Source of the DNA: Saprospiraceae bacterium
GTDB lineage: Bacteria; Bacteroidota; Bacteroidia; Chitinophagales; Saprospiraceae
Length of the DNA: 64,000 nucleotides
Direction: 5' to 3'
Assembly: GCA_020631355.1 (NCBI GenBank)
Contig: JAHDHL010000004.1
Span: 124,001-188,000, forward strand
In this document: positions 16,654-26,264 of the stretch, in pieces
Position numbering within the stretch: the first letter of the stretch is position 1
How the letters are laid out: every line of letters starts with the position of its first letter
Program-made: the position numbers and the translations under genes
Notes under the pieces: model-generated
What the model was told of the DNA's origin: nothing
Seen by the model: only the letters and a program-made list of their open reading frames with translations
Database searches by the model: none

Positions 16654-16928
16654 TGTAAAAAACAACGCCTTTAATATGAATTATAGAGGTGGAAATACAC
16701 GAATAACAAGGTCGCTCATCTTACTCCAGATAGCGAGTGACCTTGTTACATTTAGGGTACAACTGTAACATCATCGCATGTAAAATGCGAACAAGAAATT
16801 AATAGTATATCTAACGAAATCCCCTTAATCCTGACTACCATATCGCCTATCAAAAAATAGATTCTTTTCCATTCACCCTATCATCATGGCTTATAGAATA
16901 ATGGTTAACTTCAATCATAAAAACCATT
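16654..16928. other. Intergenic region after galE
   Basis: About 275 bases holding the galE terminator hairpin (16705-16747) and otherwise AT-rich sequence before the DinB-like gene. No gene seen. Confidence 0.5.
16705..16747. terminator. Long hairpin after galE
   Basis: AACAAGGTCGCTC (16705-16717) and GAGTGACCTTGTT (16735-16747) form a 13-bp stem with one G-T pair. It is followed only by ACATTTAGG, so it lacks a strong U-run; it may still mark the 3' end of the galE transcript. Confidence 0.6.
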
Positions 16929-17465
16929 ATGACTGAATCAGAACTTTATCGACTCCGTTTTCCTATTGGACCATTCAAAAAACCATCCATCATTACACAA
17001 GAACATATCGACTCTTGGATCAATGATATCAGACTCCTACCCCAGGAATTAAGAAAATGTGCATCCGCTCTTTCATCAGATGAATTGAATATTACTTACA
17101 GACCTAAGGGCTGGAACACCAAACAGATTATCCATCATTTGGCAGATAGCCATATGAATAGTTGGATTCGTTTCAAATTGGCACTCACCGAGGATACTCC
17201 CAGCATCCGACCCTATGCAGAAGACATCTGGGCCGAACAAACAGATTACCAACATACCCCCATCCAACTTTCATTGGATTTACTGACTGCATTGCATGCA
17301 AGATGGGCCTTGCTCATCGAATCATTATCAAATAACGACCTAAAAAGAAAATTCCATCACCCGGAATCGAATCAGTATTTTACATTGGATGAAAACATCG
17401 GCATCTACGCCTGGCATGGGAAACATCATCTGGCCCACATCCAACTCATACTGGACCGTATCTAA
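16929..17465 (+). CDS. DinB/YfiT-family putative metal-dependent hydrolase or thiol transferase
   Basis: 178-residue four-helix DinB-superfamily protein close to YfiT/BstA (bacillithiol transferase-like). It begins LYRLRFPIGPFKKP, the family's distinctive N-terminus, and keeps the metal ligands in IIHHLADSHMNS (about 67-78) and AWHGKHHLAHI (about 161-171). YRPKGWNTKQIIHHL is the typical 'W-(T/N)-x-(R/K)-Q-x-x-x-H' block. Family members use bacillithiol or act in detoxification; many Bacteroidota make bacillithiol, so that role is plausible but not shown. Confidence 0.88.
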   Translation: MTESELYRLRFPIGPFKKPSIITQEHIDSWINDIRLLPQELRKCASALSSDELNITYRPKGWNTKQIIHHLADSHMNSWIRFKLALTEDTPSIRPYAEDIWAEQTDYQHTPIQLSLDLLTALHARWALLIESLSNNDLKRKFHHPESNQYFTLDENIGIYAWHGKHHLAHIQLILDRI

Positions 17466-17559
17466 ATCACTGGTTGTCCAGCATTGACCATATCCTTAAA
17501 TTATTGGGCCAAAGCCCTCTAAAATCCCTATTTTACCAACCAATTAAATTCATATTTTC

Positions 17560-18837
17560 ATGAGAATCCTTTTCATCACCCTATTACTCGCTTGTTCTTT
17601 CCTGACTCAGGCCCAAGAAGACATTTCCAAATACCTATACGACTTACCTGATATCCAATTTGAGAAAATCGACCCCATAGATGATGGATATTCCTCTTAC
17701 TTGTTGATGATTAAGCAACCCATCGACCATAACGACCTGACAAAGGGACACTTCCAGCAAAAAGTATATCTCAATCATCTCGGACTGAATCAAATCAATG
17801 TGATGGCAACCGAGGGATACGCAGCCAACCGCAATCGCATGTATGAGGCGACCAATTTATTGAGTGGCAACCAAATCAATGTCGAGCATCGTTATTTCGG
17901 AAAATCCGTTCCAAAGAATGCAGATTGGAAATACCTAACACTAGAGCAAGCCACGGCTGATCTCCATAAAATCAGAACGATACTTGGTAAATTATACAAG
18001 AAAGCATGGGTTTCCACAGGTATCAGTAAGGGAGGACAAACCACTATTGCCTACAGGTATTTCTATCCGAATGATGTATCCGTTTCCATGCCTTATGTAG
18101 CTCCTTTGAATAATGATTATGAGGACAAGAGAATCTATAAATTCCTTAAATCCGTAGGCACTGAGGAATGCAGGAAAAGCATCAAGGACTACCAAAAAAG
18201 ATTGTTGAAGAACAAGAAAAAAATCATGCCCCTACTGAAATGGTATGCAAAAGGGGGAGACCAGAAATTCACTTACCACAGTCTTGAGGAAGCTTTCGAA
18301 CTGGGCGTATTGGAATATTCATTCTCTTTCTGGCAATGGGGCAATGACTGTGCATCCATTCCTACCAAGGACGCATCAGTGGATGATATGCTGCAGCACT
18401 TCATTGATGTGGTAGGTATTTCATTCTATAATGACCAAGTAGTGAAGTACTACGGGCCTCATTATTATCAGGCTTCTACCCAACTCGGGTACTACGGTTT
18501 CGAAACCAAGGGCTTTAGAAAATGCTTGGATGTGCTGGGTAAGAAACCCCATGCCTCATTCAACCCCGACAAAATGAGAACCGAATATGATGATACCTAT
18601 AATACCAAGGTAGCCAAATGGCTTGAAAAAAGAGGCGACCGTTTTATCCATATCTATGGAGAAATAGACACCTGGTCCGCTACTGCGGTACCTGAGAGTG
18701 ACAAGGTCGATGCAGAATGGTTCATGTTGAAAGGCCGTCATCATGGTGATGCCCGTGTCGTGAGTTTTAATAATGAGGAAAAGGCGCGACTAAAGGCTAA
18801 ACTAAAGGAATGGTTGGATGTTGATATTGATTTGTAA
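17560..18837 (+). CDS. Exported serine peptidase of the S37 (PS-10) family
   Basis: 425-residue protein with signal peptide MRILFITLLLACSFLTQAQE. The mature chain has the alpha/beta hydrolase fold of tripeptidyl aminopeptidase-type S37/S28 peptidases: VEHRYFGKSVP, then the nucleophile in STGISKGGQT with S156 and the FYPNDVSVSMPYVAP block. The C-terminal IYGEIDTWSATAV (Asp) and KGRHHGDARV (His) give the other triad members. Expected to trim peptides in the periplasm or outside the cell. It begins 94 bases after the DinB-like gene. Confidence 0.85.
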   Translation: MRILFITLLLACSFLTQAQEDISKYLYDLPDIQFEKIDPIDDGYSSYLLMIKQPIDHNDLTKGHFQQKVYLNHLGLNQINVMATEGYAANRNRMYEATNLLSGNQINVEHRYFGKSVPKNADWKYLTLEQATADLHKIRTILGKLYKKAWVSTGISKGGQTTIAYRYFYPNDVSVSMPYVAPLNNDYEDKRIYKFLKSVGTEECRKSIKDYQKRLLKNKKKIMPLLKWYAKGGDQKFTYHSLEEAFELGVLEYSFSFWQWGNDCASIPTKDASVDDMLQHFIDVVGISFYNDQVVKYYGPHYYQASTQLGYYGFETKGFRKCLDVLGKKPHASFNPDKMRTEYDDTYNTKVAKWLEKRGDRFIHIYGEIDTWSATAVPESDKVDAEWFMLKGRHHGDARVVSFNNEEKARLKAKLKEWLDVDIDL

Positions 18838-18907
18838 TGCTGCATCTGATAATGCAGGAATCACAAAACCAATTCGTGTCCCTTTATGGGAATTCTAAAA
18901 ATAAGTG

Positions 18908-20104
18908 ATGAAAGAAAAAATCAATTTCGGTTCCATCTGTGTCAAGGAAGCCAAATTCCAAGGAGATATCCGTTCGCATCAGATGCCCTTGTATGCTACA
19001 TCTTCCTTTGAGTTCGATTCCATCAACCAAGGCATCGATATCTTTTCAGGTAAGGAAAAAGGTTTGGTTTATGGTCGTTACGCCAACCCGAACACCAGCG
19101 CCGTAGCAGATAAGATTGCCAGAATGGAAATGTTCGGTCTAGAGGGAGAAGCCAGCGCATTGCTGACCAGTTCGGGTATGTCTGCCATCTCTACCCTAGC
19201 GATGGGAGTATTGGGTCACGGAGACAAGGTACTGACCCAAGGTAATCTATATGGAGGTACTACGGAATTATTCGTCAAGGTTCTGGGTCGAATGGGTGTT
19301 GAAACCATTTTCACCAACTTACAGGACCTCAATAATGTCGAGGATATTCTCCGTAAGGAGAAAGGAATAAAAGCCCTTTATTTCGAAACGCCTGCCAATC
19401 CAACGATGGCTTGTGTGGATATTGCAGCACTTGCACAACTGGGAAAACAATACAGTGCATATACCATCATTGATAATACATTTCCTACACCCTACCTCCA
19501 ACAACCTTTTCGATTCGGTGTGGATTTCATCATACACTCCACAACCAAATACCTGAATGGTCATGGTAATTCCATTGCAGGTGTCATCGTGGGAAAGGAC
19601 AAGGAACTCATGGAAGGTCCCGTATGGCAAACCCTTAAACTCGCAGGCACCAATGCCAGTCCATTCGAAGCATGGGTTTTGGGCAACGGAATGAGAACCC
19701 TCGAATTGAGAATGGATCGCCATTGCAGCAATGCACAATCCATAGCAGAATATCTGGAACAACACCCCAAAGTAGCCCGGGTAAACTACAATGGCCTTAC
19801 CTCCCATCCTGACCATGAACTGGCCAAGAAACAAATGCGAGGTTTTGGTGGTATGTTGAGTTTTGAATTGAAAGGTGGTTTGGATACCGGAATACAATTC
19901 ATGAATGATATCCAATTCTGTTCACTGGCACCCACACTTGGTGACGTGGATACCCTTGTGCTTCATCCTGCATCGTCATCACACTATAATGTACCAAGGG
20001 AAATGAGGGAAAGGAACGGCATCACTGATGGCCTTATCCGATTATCTGTCGGTATTGAAAGCGTAACGGATATCATCAATGACTTGGAACAAGCCATAGC
20101 TTGA
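18908..20104 (+). CDS. PLP-dependent Cys/Met metabolism enzyme (cystathionine gamma-lyase/synthase type)
   Basis: 398-residue trans-sulfuration enzyme. The PLP lysine is K214 in HSTTKYLNGHG; YGRYANPNTSAV and TSSGMSAIST are family blocks. The position equal to the active-site Cys of methionine gamma-lyases (LYGCT) is Gly here (NLYGGTTELF, about 117), which argues against classical methionine gamma-lyase and for cystathionine gamma-lyase/synthase or O-acetylhomoserine-type chemistry. ATG 18908 is taken over a GTG one codon before. The exact reaction is undecided. Confidence 0.85.
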   Translation: MKEKINFGSICVKEAKFQGDIRSHQMPLYATSSFEFDSINQGIDIFSGKEKGLVYGRYANPNTSAVADKIARMEMFGLEGEASALLTSSGMSAISTLAMGVLGHGDKVLTQGNLYGGTTELFVKVLGRMGVETIFTNLQDLNNVEDILRKEKGIKALYFETPANPTMACVDIAALAQLGKQYSAYTIIDNTFPTPYLQQPFRFGVDFIIHSTTKYLNGHGNSIAGVIVGKDKELMEGPVWQTLKLAGTNASPFEAWVLGNGMRTLELRMDRHCSNAQSIAEYLEQHPKVARVNYNGLTSHPDHELAKKQMRGFGGMLSFELKGGLDTGIQFMNDIQFCSLAPTLGDVDTLVLHPASSSHYNVPREMRERNGITDGLIRLSVGIESVTDIINDLEQAIA

Positions 20105-20129
20105 TTCAACAAAGATTCCCATCATGCAG

Positions 20130-20163
20130 AACAGGTCCATATGATTCATCATATGGACCTGTT
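20130..20163. terminator. Perfect 15-bp hairpin between convergent genes
   Basis: AACAGGTCCATATGA (20130-20144) and its exact complement (20149-20163) with a TTCA loop, between the PLP enzyme (plus) and the metalloprotease (minus). Probably a shared bidirectional terminator. Confidence 0.8.
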
Positions 20164-20195
20164 TCGTATGAATCGGAAACACGATTCCCCTTGGT

Positions 20196-22286
20196 TTATC
20201 CTTTTATCAATTTCCTAACAAAAGAACGACCATCCACTTCTATCCTAACGAAGTAGATACCATCAGCTTGATTGGAAATATCCATTCTTGTAATCTCATC
20301 ATTGGCATTCGTAGCGGCCACTTGTCTTCCCAATGCATCAAATACAAGGATATTGGTTTCCTTTCCTGTCTGATTCATTCTGATATCAAACCATCCATCG
20401 GAGGGATTAGGCATCATATTGAAATTCAGTTCATCCGCCAAGGTATTATCCACACTTGTACTTGAAGCTTCACTCACTCTGAATACATCGATTCCTGCAT
20501 CCACCAAGTGTCCTTCCAATGAAGTAACCTGATCGGATGTCGTCAGAATCAGGGTCATATTACTGGTTGGTGCCATATAATCAGCAATGACGAATTCCTT
20601 ATATACCCATTCTCCCAAATCAGGTGAATTGATATCCACTGTTTCCACAACCATGGTAGTGGATCCATTTGATAGAGAAATTTCCAATATATCGTCGGGT
20701 GTCGCACCTTGTCCACCTCCGGTCATGAACCAACGATAGAAGCTCACCTTAGGTTCCAGATATAAGGTCGCATCAAAAGATGGGGATGTGAGTGTAGTCG
20801 TACCATTATCCACATCATCGGAACCAGCAGTTCCTCCCGAGTTACCGGTCAGGTAACATCGTAGGCCAATATCATTATCCAAGTCATCACTTGGATCATA
20901 ATTGAATTCATCAAACTGGGAACCAATGGGAATTCCTCTCACCCAACTTCCTGTTTCTGCATTTCCTGTGGATGACCATCCCAAATCGAAGTAGAAATCA
21001 TCATAGTATTCCCTTTCCAACTCGAATGTATACGTTCCGTTTGCATTGAACGACATTCCCTCAAACAAGCGAGTTTCGTGCCCCCAACTTCCCACGTAGA
21101 CATCATAGTCTCCTGCGTAGATATCAGAAATCGTAAAATTACCATTGGCATTCGTAACCAAATCCAAACTCACCACACCATTCACATGCAATTTGGCATT
21201 CGGGATACCTTGTCCCGTTGCTGCATCGACAACCTGTCCGCTAAGTGCAAAAGGAGGTGTCGTGGTACAAGCAGGAGAACTCAGTAGACCTACCCTCCTA
21301 GGGCTATTGGCCAATACCGTCAGCATTCTAGCTTTCTGGTCATTCGTAAAGATATTCATGCAAAAATCAGCGGTATAATCCATATAATTCTCAATCATAT
21401 CCTCAGTATCACAAGACATTGTTCCTGATGGACAACCACCATTAGAGCCACCGGCGGCAGGTGTATCATTGCAATAATCATCCTGATTACAACCACCATC
21501 ACCCCATATATGACGCAATCCGAAGAAGTGGCCGGCCTCATGGGTCAATGTTCTTCCAAGGTTGTAGGTATCATCCATAATGAAAGTACCATCATCCAAA
21601 TCTATGGAACCGAAGAATTCCGCACCAATCACAACACCATCCGTATTGGCAGCTCCTCCTCCTAATCCGGGCAGTCCGGAAGAAGATGGGAATTGTGCAT
21701 AACCTAATAATCCAGGAGAAAGATTACAAACCCAAACATTGAAATATTCGTTGGGATTCCAAATCGTATTCGGTTTCATTTGTCCATCAGCACTACCCGA
21801 ATCCCAAGTATCTACCCCCAGATCCACCCGGTTGATTCCATTCGTGGGTAATCCTTGTGGGTCCAATTGTGCCAAGCAGAATTCGACTTCCACATCGGCT
21901 CCGGCCGGATGGTTGTTATACCCATTCGAACCCAGTGTTTTCCTAAAGTCCTCATTCAGGGCCGTCATCTGGGACAAGACCTGTGATGTGGAGATATTGG
22001 GTAACGAACCTACTGGTTCACCACTGTGGATGACATGCACCACTGTGGGAATGGTAATGATTCCTCTTTGCGAAAAATCCATATCTTTCATCTTGCGGGA
22101 CATCCATTCCTCAAAATCTGCCTCACTTTCTGCGCCAAAATGTTGTTGTCGCCACTCGTGCATATGAACAGTTCCACAACGCTCATCAATATGAGGTGCG
22201 GCAGGAATTGTGGATTGTGCTATTATGAATGATGATGCCAATAAAAGCACCGATATTGGGAATAACCTATTCAACATAGATTTCAT
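20196..22286 (-). CDS. Secreted pappalysin-like (M43) zinc metalloprotease with T9SS sorting domain
   Basis: 696 residues. Signal peptide 1-24 (LLLASSFIIAQ). M43 catalytic domain about 75-340 with zinc motif LTHEAGHFFGLRHIWGDGGC (H249, E250, H253, H259) and Met-turn NYMDYTADFCMN. A carboxypeptidase-regulatory-like beta domain follows (about 350-430: LSGQVVDAATGQGIPNAKLH), then a jelly-roll/MAM-like domain (about 430-610). The C-terminus is a type A T9SS sorting domain (NPSDGWFDIRMNQTGK, then GIYFVRIEVDGRSFVRKLI). It should be exported by Sec, carried across the outer membrane by T9SS and attached to the surface or released. Likely digests environmental protein. Confidence 0.93.
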   Translation of the reverse strand: MKSMLNRLFPISVLLLASSFIIAQSTIPAAPHIDERCGTVHMHEWRQQHFGAESEADFEEWMSRKMKDMDFSQRGIITIPTVVHVIHSGEPVGSLPNISTSQVLSQMTALNEDFRKTLGSNGYNNHPAGADVEVEFCLAQLDPQGLPTNGINRVDLGVDTWDSGSADGQMKPNTIWNPNEYFNVWVCNLSPGLLGYAQFPSSSGLPGLGGGAANTDGVVIGAEFFGSIDLDDGTFIMDDTYNLGRTLTHEAGHFFGLRHIWGDGGCNQDDYCNDTPAAGGSNGGCPSGTMSCDTEDMIENYMDYTADFCMNIFTNDQKARMLTVLANSPRRVGLLSSPACTTTPPFALSGQVVDAATGQGIPNAKLHVNGVVSLDLVTNANGNFTISDIYAGDYDVYVGSWGHETRLFEGMSFNANGTYTFELEREYYDDFYFDLGWSSTGNAETGSWVRGIPIGSQFDEFNYDPSDDLDNDIGLRCYLTGNSGGTAGSDDVDNGTTTLTSPSFDATLYLEPKVSFYRWFMTGGGQGATPDDILEISLSNGSTTMVVETVDINSPDLGEWVYKEFVIADYMAPTSNMTLILTTSDQVTSLEGHLVDAGIDVFRVSEASSTSVDNTLADELNFNMMPNPSDGWFDIRMNQTGKETNILVFDALGRQVAATNANDEITRMDISNQADGIYFVRIEVDGRSFVRKLIKG

Positions 22287-22427
22287 GGTTTTAACCGTGC
22301 AACAATAGAGAAAGTATGAAAATAAGAGTTACGAGAATTAAAATAGCATTTGACTCAGAATGTTTATGTTATGACTGGGACATTTGCGACAAGTATTCAT
22401 TCATCGCAACTCCATATTCCTAAAATG

Positions 22428-22460
22428 ACACTACCCATTCCTATTTGGAATGGGTAGTGT
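22428..22460. terminator. Terminator of the DUF4139 gene
   Basis: ACACTACCCATTCC (22428-22441) and its exact complement (22447-22460) with a TATTT loop, 40 bases beyond the stop of the minus-strand gene at 22501. Confidence 0.75.
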
Positions 22461-22500
22461 ATGATTGTGATTGAACAGTAATTATACTTCGAATCCCAGA

Positions 22501-24126
22501 TTAGTAATAGACCTGAACATAAACCTTATAGGTATAGGTGATTTCTAACTCCTCCCCTCCACTGATGGAGGTTTCCCAACATACATCCGTAATCTTGTTG
22601 ATATCTCCTGTTCGGTTGACACGTTCGGCCTTGAGCCACTTTACATCAGTTTCTTGCAAGTCGCCATAAATCATTCTTTTCAGATTCAGGTCTACTTTCT
22701 TATCCTTATAACTCTTGACCTTAATCTTACCCTCAACGGTTACCAAATCATAGTAGTAGCGATTGTTCGTATTGACTCTCCTTACCTTCTGCTCCCTTGC
22801 GATTTCCTTTTCGGCATGTTTGACCTTGATATCAGGAGATTCGGTCAATTTCACATAACTATGACCCTTGATGGGTGTATAATTCAGCATATCCTGACTG
22901 ATGGGCCGTGTTGTTCCGGATTTCTCACTGACAACCATTGCGGAACCTGTCGTCCAAGGAAATTCCAAATTGTTATTGACCTTGATGGAATGGAAAACAG
23001 GATTCTGATTGTCTGGTGTGAACAGGAAATCCTTTTGGTAGTAATTGGCTGCAGCTGAATTCTGTGCCAGATTACATTCATAAATATGGGCAATCTCAAT
23101 ATCCTCACTAAAAACAGGATACTGTCCCCTGCCACCATTCTTCAGATTAATATTCTTGACATTATAAAAATATAAATCCTCATCACCATCACCAGTGACA
23201 CCATTACCCATCGGTGTACCCGTAGCGGTTACCGTAGCTTCTTCCAAGGCATAATCCAGTCGTTGTGTAGTAAGGCTATTCGAAAAATTATTCCCCGCAT
23301 AAATATTATTCGTGGGATAAATCATTCCTAGGAAATCCACTAGGGAAGATAACCTATTGGCATACCTGAAATTCGGAATTCCTACTACGAAATTCACATC
23401 TGCACCCTCTATATCCTCTGCTCCATTCGTAACTTCAGCCCTCAAGGACAATTTGGCCTTGGTATCAGATTTGAGTTCGATGAGATAGGTTGGCACCCAA
23501 TTCAATCCATTTTCCAGATACATCATCTCCAGCGGTTGTTCGGAACGTTTGGTCGTAAAATCCACACTCAGGATATTCTTATTGGTCGTGGTTTCCTTTT
23601 CCAACAATTGATTGGGCTTCTCAAGGAATTCTATCCTACGAATCTCCACAGGAGAGAAAGACAACCATTGTGAATTGGTTTTGAATACAATCACACTCTG
23701 ATTGATGAAACGTTTTTCGTTACCATCAGAATCTTTCATAATGACTTCCTCCGTCGTCCCCTCGTATACCTCATCCTTTCCGATATGTATCTTCATTTTC
23801 TTTCCCTTATTGGCTTCCAATAAGTCTATGAATGATATGGCAACATTCTCAGTCTTGGTGGTTACCTGATCATTATAACTGGTAACGTGCTTCAGTTCCT
23901 TATTCGGGGAATGAATCCAGAATGTACCGAACAGTGCCCTTGGAATATTATCCGTCATGATGTAGGAGCCATCCTTGGGTTTTACTGTTCCCTCTTTAAT
24001 GAAGAATGCCGTTCCATTCTTAAAAATGGAAACCGACTTGGTTTTCAATGCATTGTCTTTCTCTTGGGCCCAAGTAAGATTGGCACTTAGAAAAACAACC
24101 CATAATAAAATGAATCTTGTTTTCAT
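22501..24126 (-). CDS. Exported DUF4139-domain protein
   Basis: 541 residues from ATG 24126 (MKTRFILLWVVFLSANLTWA, a signal peptide); an earlier start at 24162 adds 12 residues. The family pattern is visible: KSVSIFKNGTAFFIKEGTV near the N-terminus and GLNWVPTYLIELKSDTKAKL with VTNGAEDIEGADVNFVVGIP in the middle, followed by a beta-rich C-terminal half. DUF4139 proteins include mucoidy-inhibitor-like proteins of unknown chemistry. Compared with relatives it lacks an obvious coiled coil between the two parts. Probably periplasmic or surface-bound. Confidence 0.8.
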   Translation of the reverse strand: MKTRFILLWVVFLSANLTWAQEKDNALKTKSVSIFKNGTAFFIKEGTVKPKDGSYIMTDNIPRALFGTFWIHSPNKELKHVTSYNDQVTTKTENVAISFIDLLEANKGKKMKIHIGKDEVYEGTTEEVIMKDSDGNEKRFINQSVIVFKTNSQWLSFSPVEIRRIEFLEKPNQLLEKETTTNKNILSVDFTTKRSEQPLEMMYLENGLNWVPTYLIELKSDTKAKLSLRAEVTNGAEDIEGADVNFVVGIPNFRYANRLSSLVDFLGMIYPTNNIYAGNNFSNSLTTQRLDYALEEATVTATGTPMGNGVTGDGDEDLYFYNVKNINLKNGGRGQYPVFSEDIEIAHIYECNLAQNSAAANYYQKDFLFTPDNQNPVFHSIKVNNNLEFPWTTGSAMVVSEKSGTTRPISQDMLNYTPIKGHSYVKLTESPDIKVKHAEKEIAREQKVRRVNTNNRYYYDLVTVEGKIKVKSYKDKKVDLNLKRMIYGDLQETDVKWLKAERVNRTGDINKITDVCWETSISGGEELEITYTYKVYVQVYY

Positions 24127-24256
24127 GATGTTGATTTTAAAAAAGCACTTCCGGAGAAGCACAAGGTACGATATCAGACATTTCTGAATGCACCATTAAA
24201 AAGACCTTTGATTGCTTTATGTTGCCCTTAGGGTTTTCCTTGGAATAGCTGCTATG

Positions 24257-24292
24257 CCAATGGGCCTATCTGAATCCAGACAGGCCCATTGG
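24257..24292. terminator. Terminator of the vWA lipoprotein gene
   Basis: CCAATGGGCCTATCTG (24257-24272) pairs with CAGACAGGCCCATTGG (24277-24292), one mismatch, loop AATC. Lies just beyond the stop at 24298; the minus-strand exit lacks a long U-run. Confidence 0.7.
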
Positions 24293-24297
24293 GTTTA

Positions 24298-25629
24298 TTA
24301 GAATTTAAAACCTTTATCCTCCGCCTGTTTGCGGATAGCATCCATCATCACATTATCCAAGGTATTCTTGGTATCGCCCTCAGCCATTTCCTTTCTTTTC
24401 TCCACGATGTAAGCATCCACTTTTTGCTCTAGGGTTTTCAGTTCTTTCTGGAGTTCCTGACGTTCAGTCCTTTTCTGATCGACATATTCCTTTTGTTCCT
24501 CCTTGCTCATCTTCTGCATTTCCTCAGGTAGTTCCTTGGTTTCCACTCCCTTCATAAATCCATCGTAGTCTTTTTCTGTTGCATCCACCAAATCCCAGGA
24601 GGTATTGCTGTAATTCTTCTTTGTCTTATAGAATGCCCTTGTTCTTGTGTTTGCTGAAGAATAATTTCCAGCTGATGCATCATTGGCTACTTGCATTTCC
24701 TTGTATGAAGACCCCTTGCTTCCATACCCAATATAGGTATCATTCAGTTTCTTATTCAATGCCAGAACCTCATCATCATAAGGAGTGGGAATATGTACGA
24801 CCTTTTCATTCTGGTCAATATTCATATACTTACCTCCCGTACAAGCAGCAAGGTCTCCCCAACCATCACGGATGCCCTCATCGTATCCTCCACAGTGAAT
24901 CGTATTCACGATGATACCTTTTTCCTTGGCCCTTTCACAAGCCTGCCGTACAGTCACCGGGCCTTGTGCAAAAGGTTCATTACCTGCAATGAAGATAATC
25001 TTAAGGTCATTCGGATTATCGGACCAATCCAATATTCCAGCCGCATCCCTGATGGCCCAAGGGCAATACTCATCACCTCCATTGGTGGTGAGTTTGAATA
25101 ATTTATCGGAAATCCATTCCAAATCTATGGTGAGGCGGCCTACCTTACGGATGTAACCTGCTTCGGATGATAACCAATCATTCCCATATTCAAAAAGAGA
25201 CAATTCAATTTGTGGAGCTTCCTCCTCCTTGGTGGCCTTAGCCAATTCATTCACCATTTTCCAGAGTTGGGACTTAGCTTGGTCAATCAAGCCATCCATA
25301 CTGTTGCTGGTATCCAGCAAGAGTGCCACCTGAATACGATTTCTGGCAGGAGGTGGTACAGGAGGCTGAATGGTATCATATTCGGGACGATTCGACGTAG
25401 TCCCTAATCTTGCACTTGAAAATTGTTGGGATTGTTGTTGATTAGGTGCTTGTTGAACCTGAGCAAGGTTGATGTTATTAGATGCATTCTGATTATTCTG
25501 ACTTTGGTTAACGGGTGGATTGGGGCCATTCTCGTCAACGGTATCTTCTGAAACTTGGCATGAGCCGAAAAATAGGACAATGATGAATACAAGCATGCCA
25601 CTAATGGAAATTTGATGGTAGTCTGACAT
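24298..25629 (-). CDS. von Willebrand factor A domain lipoprotein
   Basis: 443 residues. N-terminal signal with lipobox FFGSC (Cys24), then an Asn/Gln-rich linker (about 40-75) and a vWA domain about 98-290 with a MIDAS motif DTSNSM (D106, S108, S110). The FIAGNEPFAQGPV segment and IIVNTIHCGGYDEGI give the later MIDAS residues and strands. The C-terminal about 150 residues are charged coiled coil (RQELQKELKTLEQKV). Such proteins bind metal-dependent protein partners at the envelope. It stands alone, upstream of the DUF4139 gene by about 130 bases. Partner unknown. Confidence 0.88.
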   Translation of the reverse strand: MSDYHQISISGMLVFIIVLFFGSCQVSEDTVDENGPNPPVNQSQNNQNASNNINLAQVQQAPNQQQSQQFSSARLGTTSNRPEYDTIQPPVPPPARNRIQVALLLDTSNSMDGLIDQAKSQLWKMVNELAKATKEEEAPQIELSLFEYGNDWLSSEAGYIRKVGRLTIDLEWISDKLFKLTTNGGDEYCPWAIRDAAGILDWSDNPNDLKIIFIAGNEPFAQGPVTVRQACERAKEKGIIVNTIHCGGYDEGIRDGWGDLAACTGGKYMNIDQNEKVVHIPTPYDDEVLALNKKLNDTYIGYGSKGSSYKEMQVANDASAGNYSSANTRTRAFYKTKKNYSNTSWDLVDATEKDYDGFMKGVETKELPEEMQKMSKEEQKEYVDQKRTERQELQKELKTLEQKVDAYIVEKRKEMAEGDTKNTLDNVMMDAIRKQAEDKGFKF

Positions 25630-25762
25630 ATTGGTTTACTATGAGATTAACGAATTGATGTACGAATGAAAGATGCCCGAACAGTTCTTTTCGGTGTTTG
25701 GACATATGGGATTTAACTGAATGATAAGGATTCATTAACAAATGTTGTTTCATATATCTCCG

Positions 25763-25770
25763 TACCTTCG
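25763..25770 (+). promoter_or_regulatory. Promoter -7 element very close to the following start codon
   Basis: TACCTTCG (one mismatch to TAnnTTTG) ends four bases before the ATG at 25775, so transcription would start at or next to the start codon. Confidence 0.35.
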
Positions 25771-25774
25771 AAAT

Positions 25775-26260
25775 ATGAGCATTTTATTCAAGGAAACCCA
25801 GCGTTTTAACCAATGGTGGCTATGGTTAATTCTTCTAGGTGTAGGAGTTATTCCCATTTATGGGATTTACCACCAAATCATACTCCAGCAACCTTTCGGG
25901 GAACATCCTATGCCTGATACCGCCTTAATAACTTTTGCCGTATTCATGTTGATATTCATTATATTTTTCAGATTGATGCAATTGAAAACGACCATTACGA
26001 ATGAACATATAGAAATGCATTTCCAACCATTTTCCAAAAAGCGAATCCCTTGGAATAACGTCAAATCTGCGGAAGTCATTGATTATGGATTCGTAGGTGG
26101 ATGGGGTATCCGAATCGGAACAAAATATGGAACGGTCTATAACATCAGAGGTCACCAAGGCTTGTACATACAGTTGAAAAATGGCCGGCGGTTCGTCATC
26201 GGAACACAAAAAAGCGAAGCCATGAAAAAAGCCATTCTCCAATACAATCCAGTGGACTAA
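25775..26260 (+). CDS. Small membrane protein, DUF6141-like (161 aa)
   Basis: ATG 25775 gives MSILFKETQRFNQWWLWLIL, with two membrane helices (about 13-35 and 52-72) followed by a soluble C-terminal beta domain (about 75-160: ITNEHIEMHFQPFSKKRIPW, then YGFVGGWGIRIGTKYGTVYN). This is the pattern of bacterial PH-like/DUF6141 membrane proteins. An upstream ATG at 25742 would add 11 residues that overlap the promoter element. Function unknown; ends at a palindromic terminator. Confidence 0.7.
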   Translation: MSILFKETQRFNQWWLWLILLGVGVIPIYGIYHQIILQQPFGEHPMPDTALITFAVFMLIFIIFFRLMQLKTTITNEHIEMHFQPFSKKRIPWNNVKSAEVIDYGFVGGWGIRIGTKYGTVYNIRGHQGLYIQLKNGRRFVIGTQKSEAMKKAILQYNPVD

Positions 26261-26264
26261 AATA

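Noticed and set aside
19319-19915. 198-codon minus-strand frame inside the PLP enzyme gene
   Set aside because: Lies fully antisense to a conserved enzyme and has no recognisable domain.
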